Assembly (NCBI GenBank): GCA_944385645.1
Contig: CALWYA010000118.1
Coordinates: 1-5,124 of the forward strand
DNA length: 5,124 nt
Reading direction: 5' to 3'
Source of the DNA: an uncultured Oscillospiraceae bacterium
GTDB taxonomy: Bacteria; Bacillota; Clostridia; Oscillospirales; Oscillospiraceae
Shown: in pieces, positions 1-5,124 of the stretch
Position numbering within the stretch: position 1 is the stretch's first letter
Layout of the letters: each line of letters begins with the position of its first letter
Position numbers and translations under genes: made by a program
Notes under the pieces: model-generated
Told to the model about the DNA's origin: nothing
What the model saw: only the letters and a program-made list of their open reading frames with translations
Databases searched by the model: none

Positions 1-773
1 CCAAGGAGGGAGCGGTCCCTGTCTTCGCCGTGTACTCCACCTTTCTCCAGCGGTCCTATGACATGCTCCTCCACGATGTGGCCCTCCAGGGGCTCCACGT
101 GGTGCTGGGGGTGGACCGGGCCGGTCTGGTGGGGGAGGACGGCGAGACCCACCAGGGCCTGTTTGACGTGGCCTATCTGAACAGCGTCCCCGGCATGACG
201 GTGCTGGCCCCCGCCAGCTTTGCCGAGCTGGACGAGATGCTGAAGCGGGCGGTGTGCCGCCTCACCGGGCCGGTGGCGGTGCGCTATCCCCGGGGCGGCG
301 AGGGGGCATACACCGCCTGCGCCGGGGAGGAGCCGGCCGTCCTGCTGCGGTCCGGGTCTGACGTCACCCTGGTCAGCTACGGGGTGGAGATCAACCAGGC
401 CCTGGAGGCCGCCCGCCTGCTGGAACAGGAGGGGGTCCGGGCCGAGGTGGTCAAGCTCAACCAGATCACCCCCCTGGAGCCGGAGCTGGTGCTCCGGTCG
501 GTGAAGAAGACCGGGGTTCTGGCGGTGGCCGAGGAGTGCGCCGCCCCGGACTGCGTGGGGGCGCGGCTGGAGGCCGCCCTCCAGGCGGCGGGCATCTCCG
601 CCCGGTGCGCCCTGCTCAACTGCGGGGCGGGGGTGGTGCCCCACGGGTCAGTGGGGGAGCTGAGAAAACTGCTGTCCCTGGACGGTTACGGGATCGTGGG
701 ACGGATACGGGAGGTGCTGGGCAATGGCAAAGCTACGGCTGGACGTGGCGCTGACCCAGAGGGGACTGGCTGA
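1..773 (+). CDS. dxs: 1-deoxy-D-xylulose-5-phosphate synthase, C-terminal part (5' end outside window)
   Basis: This enzyme condenses pyruvate and glyceraldehyde 3-phosphate to DXP using thiamine diphosphate, the first step of the cytosolic MEP isoprenoid pathway. The frame is open from position 3 (KEGAVPVFAVYSTFLQRSYD), so the first ATG-like codon inside the window is not the true start. About 380 N-terminal residues, with the ThDP-binding domain, should lie upstream, given a usual length of 620-640 aa. Visible family motifs are VYSTFLQR (Tyr codon 33-35), DRAGLVGEDGETHQG (Arg 117-119, His 150-152) and VRYPRG (279-296). These cover the end of the pyrimidine-binding domain and its substrate-binding residues. 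The transketolase C-terminal domain follows, roughly 340-720. In it the usual GGxG stretch after the conserved glutamate is replaced by EECAAPDCVGARLE (531-572), while VPHGSVGEL (636-662) is kept. The final 16 codons overlap tlyA in another frame and give a Gly/Ala-rich tail. The stop is TGA at 771-773. Identification is very secure. Confidence 0.96.
   Translation, partial: KEGAVPVFAVYSTFLQRSYDMLLHDVALQGLHVVLGVDRAGLVGEDGETHQGLFDVAYLNSVPGMTVLAPASFAELDEMLKRAVCRLTGPVAVRYPRGGEGAYTACAGEEPAVLLRSGSDVTLVSYGVEINQALEAARLLEQEGVRAEVVKLNQITPLEPELVLRSVKKTGVLAVAEECAAPDCVGARLEAALQAAGISARCALLNCGAGVVPHGSVGELRKLLSLDGYGIVGRIREVLGNGKATAGRGADPEGTG
710..716 (+). promoter_or_regulatory. Ribosome binding site of tlyA inside dxs
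   Basis: GGAGGTG lies 7 nt before the ATG at 724 and is a near-perfect match to the 16S rRNA anti-Shine-Dalgarno. It sits within the dxs codons for the conserved REVL tail. It supports the start at 724, and so a real 50-nt overlap, rather than a start after the dxs stop. Confidence 0.8.
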
Positions 774-1533
774 GAGCCGGCAGAAGGCCCAGGCCCTTAT
801 TATGGCCGGCGAGGTCTATGTGAACGGACAGAAGGAGACCAAGGCGGGCGCCCCCGTGAAGGAGGAGGACGCCCTGGAGGTGCGGGGAAAGGCCCTGCCC
901 TATGTGAGCCGGGGAGGGCTGAAGCTGGAGAAGGCCATGCAGGTGTGGCCCATCGACCTGAAGGGGGCGGTGTGCGCCGACATCGGGGCGTCCACCGGGG
1001 GCTTCACCGACTGCATGCTCCAGAACGGGGCCCGACTGGTCTACGCGGTGGACGTGGGCTATAACCAGCTGGACTGGCGGCTGCGCACCCACCCCCAGGT
1101 GGTGTGCATGGAGCGCACCAATGCCCGCTACCTCACCGCGGAGCAGATCCCGGAGCCCCTGGACTTCTTCTCGGTGGACGTGTCCTTCATCTCCCTGAGC
1201 CTGATCCTGCCCGCCCTGCGGCCCCTGATTCGGGAGGGGGGGCAGGCGGTCTGTCTGGTCAAGCCCCAGTTCGAGGCGGGAAAGGAGAAGGTGGGCAAGC
1301 ACGGGGTGGTCCGGGATCCGGCCGTCCACCTGGAGGTGCTGGAGCGGTTCCTGGACCACGCCGCCCAGTCGGATTTCACCGTAAAGGATATTACCTTTTC
1401 ACCTATAAAGGGCCCGGAGGGCAACATCGAATACCTTGGTTATCTCCAGGCGGGGCCCTGTCCCGCCGAGCCGGTGGACCTGCCCGCCCTGGTGGAGCGG
1501 TCCCACAGCGTCTGGAAGGAGGGGGAGACATGA
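724..1533 (+). CDS. tlyA: TlyA family rRNA (cytidine-2'-O)-methyltransferase
   Basis: The 269-aa protein has the TlyA/hemolysin A architecture. An S4 RNA-binding domain spans about residues 1-65 (MAKLRLDVALTQRGLAESR, LIMAGEVYVNG). A Rossmann-like FtsJ methyltransferase domain follows, with the SAM-binding motif DIGASTGGFTD at 86-96. The residues K67, D152, K180 and E236 correspond, offset by two, to the K-D-K-E tetrad described for Mycobacterium tuberculosis TlyA (K69, D154, K182, E238), so the enzyme looks active. Family members 2'-O-methylate 23S rRNA C1920, and some also 16S C1409, which affects capreomycin/viomycin sensitivity; the sequence does not settle which sites are used here. The historic hemolysin label is doubtful. 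The ATG at 724 matches the family N-terminus and has a strong ribosome binding site. The gene overlaps dxs by 50 nt and nadK by 4 nt (ATGA), suggesting coupled translation. Codons for residues 217-240 are unusually AT-ending for this region. Confidence 0.96.
   Translation: MAKLRLDVALTQRGLAESRQKAQALIMAGEVYVNGQKETKAGAPVKEEDALEVRGKALPYVSRGGLKLEKAMQVWPIDLKGAVCADIGASTGGFTDCMLQNGARLVYAVDVGYNQLDWRLRTHPQVVCMERTNARYLTAEQIPEPLDFFSVDVSFISLSLILPALRPLIREGGQAVCLVKPQFEAGKEKVGKHGVVRDPAVHLEVLERFLDHAAQSDFTVKDITFSPIKGPEGNIEYLGYLQAGPCPAEPVDLPALVERSHSVWKEGET
1369..1443 (+). other. AT-ending codon island with short inverted repeats inside tlyA
   Basis: Within tlyA a run of codons (gta aag gat att acc ttt tca cct ata aag, 1381-1410, and gaa tac ctt ggt tat, 1429-1443) breaks the strong G/C-ending habit of the window. 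AAAGG at 1383-1387 and again at 1407-1411 flank CCTTT at 1394-1398, so CCTTT could pair with either copy. TATAAA at 1404-1409 resembles a -10 box, but no -35 box lies at normal spacing. The encoded residues (ITFSPIKGPEGNIEYLGY) are conserved in the family, so the island may simply be coding sequence. A regulatory role for nadK, which starts about 120 nt downstream, is only a possibility. Confidence 0.35.
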
Positions 1534-2402
1534 AGATCGTACTCAGCCCCAACCCCTACCGGGACCGGGGGCTGCGGGCGGCGCTGGAGGCCCGGGACAT
1601 CCTGACCCGGGCGGGGGCAGAGACCTCTCTGTGCCTGCCCTTTCAGCCCCGGAAGGGGGACCGGGTGGAGCTGCCCCGACGGGAGAAGCTGTCCCTGCTG
1701 GAGGAGGAGCTGCCCTCCGCCGATCTTCTCATCTGCTTTGGGGGGGACGGCACCATTCTCCACGCCGCCCGGGACGCCACCCTCCACAACATCCCCATCC
1801 TGGGGGTGAACATGGGGAGCATGGGCTTCATGGCCGAGCTGGAGCGCAGCGAGCTGTCCATGCTGGCCTGCCTGCCCGGGGGAAACTTCACCACCGAGGA
1901 CCGGATGATGCTGGATGTGCGGGTCCGCAGGGGCAATAAAGAGATCCTGTCGGACCTGGCGTTGAACGACGCGGTGATCTCCAAGGGGTCCATGGCCCGG
2001 GTGGCCGAGCTGGAGGTGCTGGCCGACGACATGGAGGTGTCCTCTATCATGGGGGATGGGGTCATCGTGGCCACCCCCACCGGCTCCACCGCCTACTCCA
2101 TGTCGGCGGGGGGGCCCATTGTGGAGCCCACCTCCCGGTGCCTGATCTTCACCCCGGTGTGCGCCCACCAGCTGGCCGCCCGGGCCATGGTGCTGGACGC
2201 CCACCGGCGGGTCACCGTCCGGGTGCCCAAGACCATGCGGAAATATCTGTTTTTGTCGGTGGACGGCGGCAAGGCCGTCCGCCTGGGGGGCGGCGACCGG
2301 GTGGAGATCACCTGCTCTGACCGGTATACCCGCCTGGTGCGGCTGACCAGCCGCAGCTTTTACCAGATCATTCATCAGAAGTTGGGAGGGATCGCGCCGT
2401 GA
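1530..2402 (+). CDS. nadK: NAD kinase (ATP-NAD kinase)
   Basis: This cytosolic enzyme phosphorylates NAD to NADP using ATP or polyphosphate and is the only known route to NADP in most bacteria. The 290-aa product has the normal family length. The diagnostic GGDGT motif is at residues 71-75, with catalytic Asp73. The GVNMGSMGFM block is at 92-101, the LNDAVI motif with the NAD-contacting Asn-Asp at 145-150, and the glycine-rich block GDGVIVATPTGSTAYS at 175-190, followed by SAGGP at 192-196. The C-terminal beta-rich domain (SVDGG, 243-247) is intact. The ATG at 1530 overlaps the tlyA stop as ATGA and is preceded by AAGGAGGGGG (1516-1525), with GGAGG 7 nt from the start. The upstream open frame reaching back into tlyA lacks family similarity and is not part of the gene. 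The 3' end overlaps argR by 4 nt. NADPH made from its product is used by many pathways, including the IspC step after Dxs, but co-location need not mean co-function. Confidence 0.97.
   Translation: MKIVLSPNPYRDRGLRAALEARDILTRAGAETSLCLPFQPRKGDRVELPRREKLSLLEEELPSADLLICFGGDGTILHAARDATLHNIPILGVNMGSMGFMAELERSELSMLACLPGGNFTTEDRMMLDVRVRRGNKEILSDLALNDAVISKGSMARVAELEVLADDMEVSSIMGDGVIVATPTGSTAYSMSAGGPIVEPTSRCLIFTPVCAHQLAARAMVLDAHRRVTVRVPKTMRKYLFLSVDGGKAVRLGGGDRVEITCSDRYTRLVRLTSRSFYQIIHQKLGGIAP
2384..2390 (+). promoter_or_regulatory. Ribosome binding site for the GTG start of argR
   Basis: GGGAGGG lies 8 nt before the GTG at 2399, within the last codons of nadK. It decides the argR start: the protein from this GTG begins KNARQEEIVKII, which matches the usual ArgR N-terminus. 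Confidence 0.7.
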
Positions 2403-2851
2403 AAAACGCCAGACAGGAGGAGATCGTCAAGATCATCCAATCTATGGAGATCGAGACCCAGGATCAGCTGCTGGAGGTGCTGCGCAGCCGGGGCTTCTCC
2501 ACCACCCAGGCCACCATTTCCCGGGACATCAAGGACCTGCGGATGGTGAAGGAGCTGACGGGGAGCGGCGGCTACCGCTATGCCATGTCCGACCGAAAGA
2601 GCTCGGCCGCCTCGGATACCCGCCTGCGCAACATCTTCAAGGAAGGCGTGGTCTCCGCCGAGGTGGCCCAGAACATCGTGGTGGTGCGCACCATGCCTGG
2701 ACTGGCCTCGGCGGCCTGCTCCGCCCTGGACGGGATGGAGATCGAGGGGATGGTGGGCAGCCTGGCCGGCGACGACACGGGCATCCTCATCATGCGGGAC
2801 AACGCCTCCGCCCAGCAGTTCGTGGGGGAGATCCACAAGCTTCTGAAATAA
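2399..2851 (+). CDS. argR: Arginine repressor ArgR/AhrC
   Basis: This 150-aa transcription factor senses L-arginine and, as a hexamer, represses arginine biosynthesis and in some species activates catabolism by binding ARG boxes. The N-terminal winged helix-turn-helix covers about residues 1-65, with the recognition-helix signature TTQATISRDIKDL at 35-47 (Ser41-Arg42 are the conserved DNA-contacting pair). After a short linker, the C-terminal oligomerisation and arginine-binding domain covers about 75-150. It contains the RTMPGLASAACSALD stretch (97-111) and the GDDT motif at 124-127, whose paired aspartates bind arginine in characterised members. Length and motifs are typical, so it should be functional. 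The start is GTG, overlapping the nadK stop as GTGA. The position just upstream of recN is the conserved Firmicutes location of ahrC/argR. No ARG-box-like AT-rich palindrome is visible near it. Because the gene sits inside an operon, its own feedback control, if any, may act further upstream. Confidence 0.96.
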   Translation: MKNARQEEIVKIIQSMEIETQDQLLEVLRSRGFSTTQATISRDIKDLRMVKELTGSGGYRYAMSDRKSSAASDTRLRNIFKEGVVSAEVAQNIVVVRTMPGLASAACSALDGMEIEGMVGSLAGDDTGILIMRDNASAQQFVGEIHKLLK

Positions 2852-2871
2852 ATCCGGCCCCACAGCGGGGA

Positions 2872-2879
2872 AAGGAGGG
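2872..2879 (+). promoter_or_regulatory. Ribosome binding site for the GTG start of recN
   Basis: AAGGAGGG with its GGAGG core at 2874-2878 stands 7 nt before the GTG at 2886. It supports that non-ATG start, from which translation gives MLSLLHIENIAII, the standard RecN beginning. The 34-nt argR-recN gap also holds CCCC-ACAGC-GGGG (2857-2869), a weak 4-bp hairpin just upstream. Confidence 0.75.
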
Positions 2880-2885
2880 AGCGCG

Positions 2886-4577
2886 GTGCTCTCCCTGCTC
2901 CATATCGAGAATATTGCCATTATTCAGTCGGCGGACATCCGCTTTGACCCGGGGTTCAACGTGCTCACCGGCGAGACGGGGGCGGGCAAGTCCATCGTCA
3001 TCGACGCCATCAGCGCCGTGCTGGGGGAGCGCACCAGCCGGGAGCTCATCCGAACCGGGGCGAAATCCGCCCTGGTCAGCGCCCAGTTCACCGGGCAGCT
3101 GCCGGAGCGGTGGCTGGCGGAGAACGGCCTGGAGCCAGACGATGGGGAGCTGATGCTCCAGCGGGAGCTCCAGGGGGACGGGCGGAACGTGTGCCGGGTG
3201 AACGGCCGGCCCCTCACCGTGGCCCAGCTGAGGGAGCTGGGCCGCCAGCTGCTGAACATCCACGGGCAGCACGACGGGCAGCAGCTGCTGGACCCCGTCT
3301 GCCACTTGGGCTATCTGGACCGCTTCGGCCGGACGGGGGCTCTGCTGGCGGCCTATCAGGAGGCCTATCAGGCGGTCTCCCGCCTGCGCCGGCAGATCGC
3401 CGGTCTGGAGATGGACGAGGCCGAGCGGTCCCGCCGAGTGGACACCCTGGAGTACCAGATCCGGGAGCTGGAGCGGGCCGACCTGAAGGAGGGGGAGGAC
3501 GAGGAGCTGTCCCAGCGGCGGGAGCTGCTGCGGGGTGCCGGCAAGCTCATGGACGCCCTCCGGGAGGCCCGGTTCGCTCTGTCCGGCGGGGAGGAGGCCG
3601 AGGGGGCCTGCGGCCTCATCGGCCAGGCGGAGGGGGAGATCCGGGCCGTGGCCCGCCTGTCCCCCCAACTGGGGGAGCTGGGGGAGCAGCTCACCGCCCT
3701 GCGGTGCGCCGCCGACGACGCGGCGGAGGTCCTCCGGGACCTGGAGGAGGAGATGGACTTCTCCCCCGGGGAGCTGGACCGGCTGGAGGGCCGGCTGGAC
3801 GTGATCTACCGGCTGAAAAAGAAATACGGCCCCACTGTGGCCGATATGCTGGACTATCTGGAGCGCAGCCGGGCGGAGCTGGAGCAGATCCGGGACGCCG
3901 ACGACACCATTCAGAAGCTCCAGGGGGAGCTGGAGGCCGCCCTGGCTCTGGCGCGGAAGCGGGGCGAGGCCCTGTCCGCCGCCCGGCGGGAGGCCGCTCT
4001 GGCCCTCCAGGCCCGGGTTCAGGAGGAGCTGCGGCAGCTGGACATGCCCAAGGTTCAGTTCCAGACCGAGTTCGCCCCCAGTCCGGGGCAGGAGGGCATG
4101 GACGAGACGGGGCTGGACCAGGTCCAGTTTCTCATGTCCGCCAACCTGGGGGAGGCCCTGCGGCCCATCCAGAAGGTGGCCTCCGGGGGCGAGCTGGCCC
4201 GGATCATGCTGGCCCTGAAAAACGTGCTGGCCCAGGACGACGGAATCGGCACCCTGGTCTTCGACGAGGTGGACACCGGCGTATCCGGCAGGGCGGCCCA
4301 GAAGGTGGCCGAAAAGATGGCCGATGTGGCCCGGGGCAGACAGGTGCTGTGCGTCACCCACCTGCCCCAGATCGCCGCCATGGCCGACACCCACTTCTCG
4401 GTGGAGAAGGGGGAGCGGGATGGCCGCACCTACACCCAGGTGGACCGGCTGGACCGGCGGGGCCGGGAGGACGAGCTGGCCCGGCTCCTGGGCGGGGCCC
4501 AGCTCACCGACGCCCTGCGCCAGAGCGCCCGGGAGCTGCTGGACCAGGCGGAACAGTATAAGCGCGAGAAAAAATAA
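2886..4577 (+). CDS. recN: DNA repair protein RecN (SMC-like ATPase)
   Basis: RecN is a cytosolic SMC-family ATPase recruited early to double-strand breaks, where it holds or tethers DNA for RecA-dependent recombination. The 563-aa length is normal for the family. The N-terminal ATPase half has Walker A GETGAGKS at residues 29-36 and the family motif NIHGQHDGQQLL at 124-135. A central Glu/Arg/Leu-rich region, about 150-385, is predicted to form the antiparallel coiled-coil arms, and it includes the conserved LDVIYRLKKKYG at 304-315. The C-terminal ATPase half has the ABC signature SGGELARIM starting at 433, Walker B TLVFDE at 456-461 followed by VDTGVSG, and the switch histidine in THLPQIA (H492). 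All catalytic motifs are intact. The start is GTG with a strong ribosome binding site, 34 nt after argR. No LexA-type GAACN4GTTC box is present in that gap, so the window shows no local SOS control. The long open frames in other phases here are GC-rich shadows. Confidence 0.97.
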   Translation: MLSLLHIENIAIIQSADIRFDPGFNVLTGETGAGKSIVIDAISAVLGERTSRELIRTGAKSALVSAQFTGQLPERWLAENGLEPDDGELMLQRELQGDGRNVCRVNGRPLTVAQLRELGRQLLNIHGQHDGQQLLDPVCHLGYLDRFGRTGALLAAYQEAYQAVSRLRRQIAGLEMDEAERSRRVDTLEYQIRELERADLKEGEDEELSQRRELLRGAGKLMDALREARFALSGGEEAEGACGLIGQAEGEIRAVARLSPQLGELGEQLTALRCAADDAAEVLRDLEEEMDFSPGELDRLEGRLDVIYRLKKKYGPTVADMLDYLERSRAELEQIRDADDTIQKLQGELEAALALARKRGEALSAARREAALALQARVQEELRQLDMPKVQFQTEFAPSPGQEGMDETGLDQVQFLMSANLGEALRPIQKVASGGELARIMLALKNVLAQDDGIGTLVFDEVDTGVSGRAAQKVAEKMADVARGRQVLCVTHLPQIAAMADTHFSVEKGERDGRTYTQVDRLDRRGREDELARLLGGAQLTDALRQSARELLDQAEQYKREKK

Positions 4578-4589
4578 CCGCCGCGGCGG
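4578..4589 (+). repeat. 12-bp perfect GC palindrome after recN
   Basis: CCGCCGCGGCGG directly abuts the recN TAA stop and equals its own reverse complement. It could form a 4-bp hairpin with a CGCG loop or be a protein-binding site. No T-run follows (next bases AACATTGAG), so it is not a convincing intrinsic terminator. In GC-rich DNA it may be chance. Confidence 0.4.
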
Positions 4590-4612
4590 AACATTGAGAG
4601 GAGAACAAAGCT

Positions 4613-5124
<512 letters not shown>

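Noticed and set aside
3..14. AAGGAGGGAGCG at the window start, repeated at 2872-2883
   Set aside because: The first copy is Dxs coding sequence and the second is the recN ribosome binding site. A 12-bp match of purine-rich sequence in such DNA is likely chance.
1104..1529. N-terminal extension of nadK back into tlyA
   Set aside because: The added residues are Gly/Pro/Arg-rich and unlike NAD kinases. The ATG at 1530 has a strong ribosome binding site and gives the normal family N-terminus and length.
1440..2375. Minus-strand frame (311 codons) opposite nadK
   Set aside because: It is a His/Gly/Gln/Pro-rich shadow of nadK with no domain or plausible ribosome binding site, and it fully overlaps a confidently identified gene.
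2852..2885. Possible terminator or SOS (LexA) operator between argR and recN
   Set aside because: The CCCC-ACAGC-GGGG stem is only 4 bp and is followed by the ribosome binding site rather than a T-run. No GAACN4GTTC sequence is present.
2790..4394. Long open reading frame (534 codons) on the minus strand opposite recN
   Set aside because: Its translation is low-complexity, rich in Leu, Gly, Pro, Gln and His, with no recognisable domain. It mirrors recN, whose motifs are complete, and long antisense frames are expected in GC-rich DNA with this codon bias.
3110..4561. Long + strand frame (483 codons) in a second phase of recN
   Set aside because: The product is almost entirely Gly, Ala, Pro and Arg, as expected from reading GC-rich codons out of frame. 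It has no family motifs and no supported start.
4534..4562. TATAAG near the end of recN as a -10 box for the malic enzyme gene
   Set aside because: No sequence resembling TTGACA occurs 16-18 nt upstream, and the bases encode the RecN C-terminus.

Overview
This window is a GC-rich stretch of bacterial chromosome, packed with genes on the + strand only. It carries six consecutive housekeeping genes: dxs (3' part), tlyA, nadK, argR, recN and the 5' part of a malic enzyme gene. The order dxs-tlyA-(nadK)-argR-recN is the Firmicutes arrangement. Bacillus subtilis has dxs (yqiE)-yqxC-ahrC-recN, and many Clostridia place nadK between tlyA and argR. Strong G/C-ending codon use (CGG, GGG, CTG, GCC) together with this order suggests a high-GC clostridium, most likely an Oscillospiraceae/Ruminococcaceae gut-type organism. 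That placement is inference from gene order and codon style, not from a search.

Layout: positions 1-773 hold the C-terminal part of 1-deoxy-D-xylulose-5-phosphate synthase, whose 5' end lies outside the window. It overlaps tlyA (724-1533), an S4-domain rRNA 2'-O-methyltransferase, by 50 nt. tlyA overlaps nadK (1530-2402, NAD kinase) by ATGA, and nadK overlaps argR (2399-2851, arginine repressor) by GTGA. A 34-nt gap leads to recN (2886-4577, SMC-like DNA repair ATPase). A 35-nt gap then leads to the malic enzyme gene (4613 onward), which is cut by the window end. Every complete gene has a good Shine-Dalgarno sequence 7-9 nt from its start, and no intergenic stretch exceeds 35 nt. The set therefore looks like one polycistronic unit, with translational coupling across the first four genes.

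The genes span isoprenoid precursor synthesis (Dxs), ribosome modification (TlyA), NADP supply (NadK), arginine control (ArgR), double-strand-break repair (RecN) and malate/pyruvate conversion. The grouping is conserved by ancestry rather than being an obvious single pathway. Malic enzyme makes pyruvate, a Dxs substrate, and NadK makes NADP, but a functional link is only speculation.

I found no mobile element, CRISPR array, RNA gene, convincing promoter or terminator, and nothing that amounts to a new system. The points most worth a second look are the 50-nt out-of-frame dxs/tlyA overlap, an island of AT-ending codons with short inverted repeats in tlyA, and a diverged C-terminal domain in Dxs.
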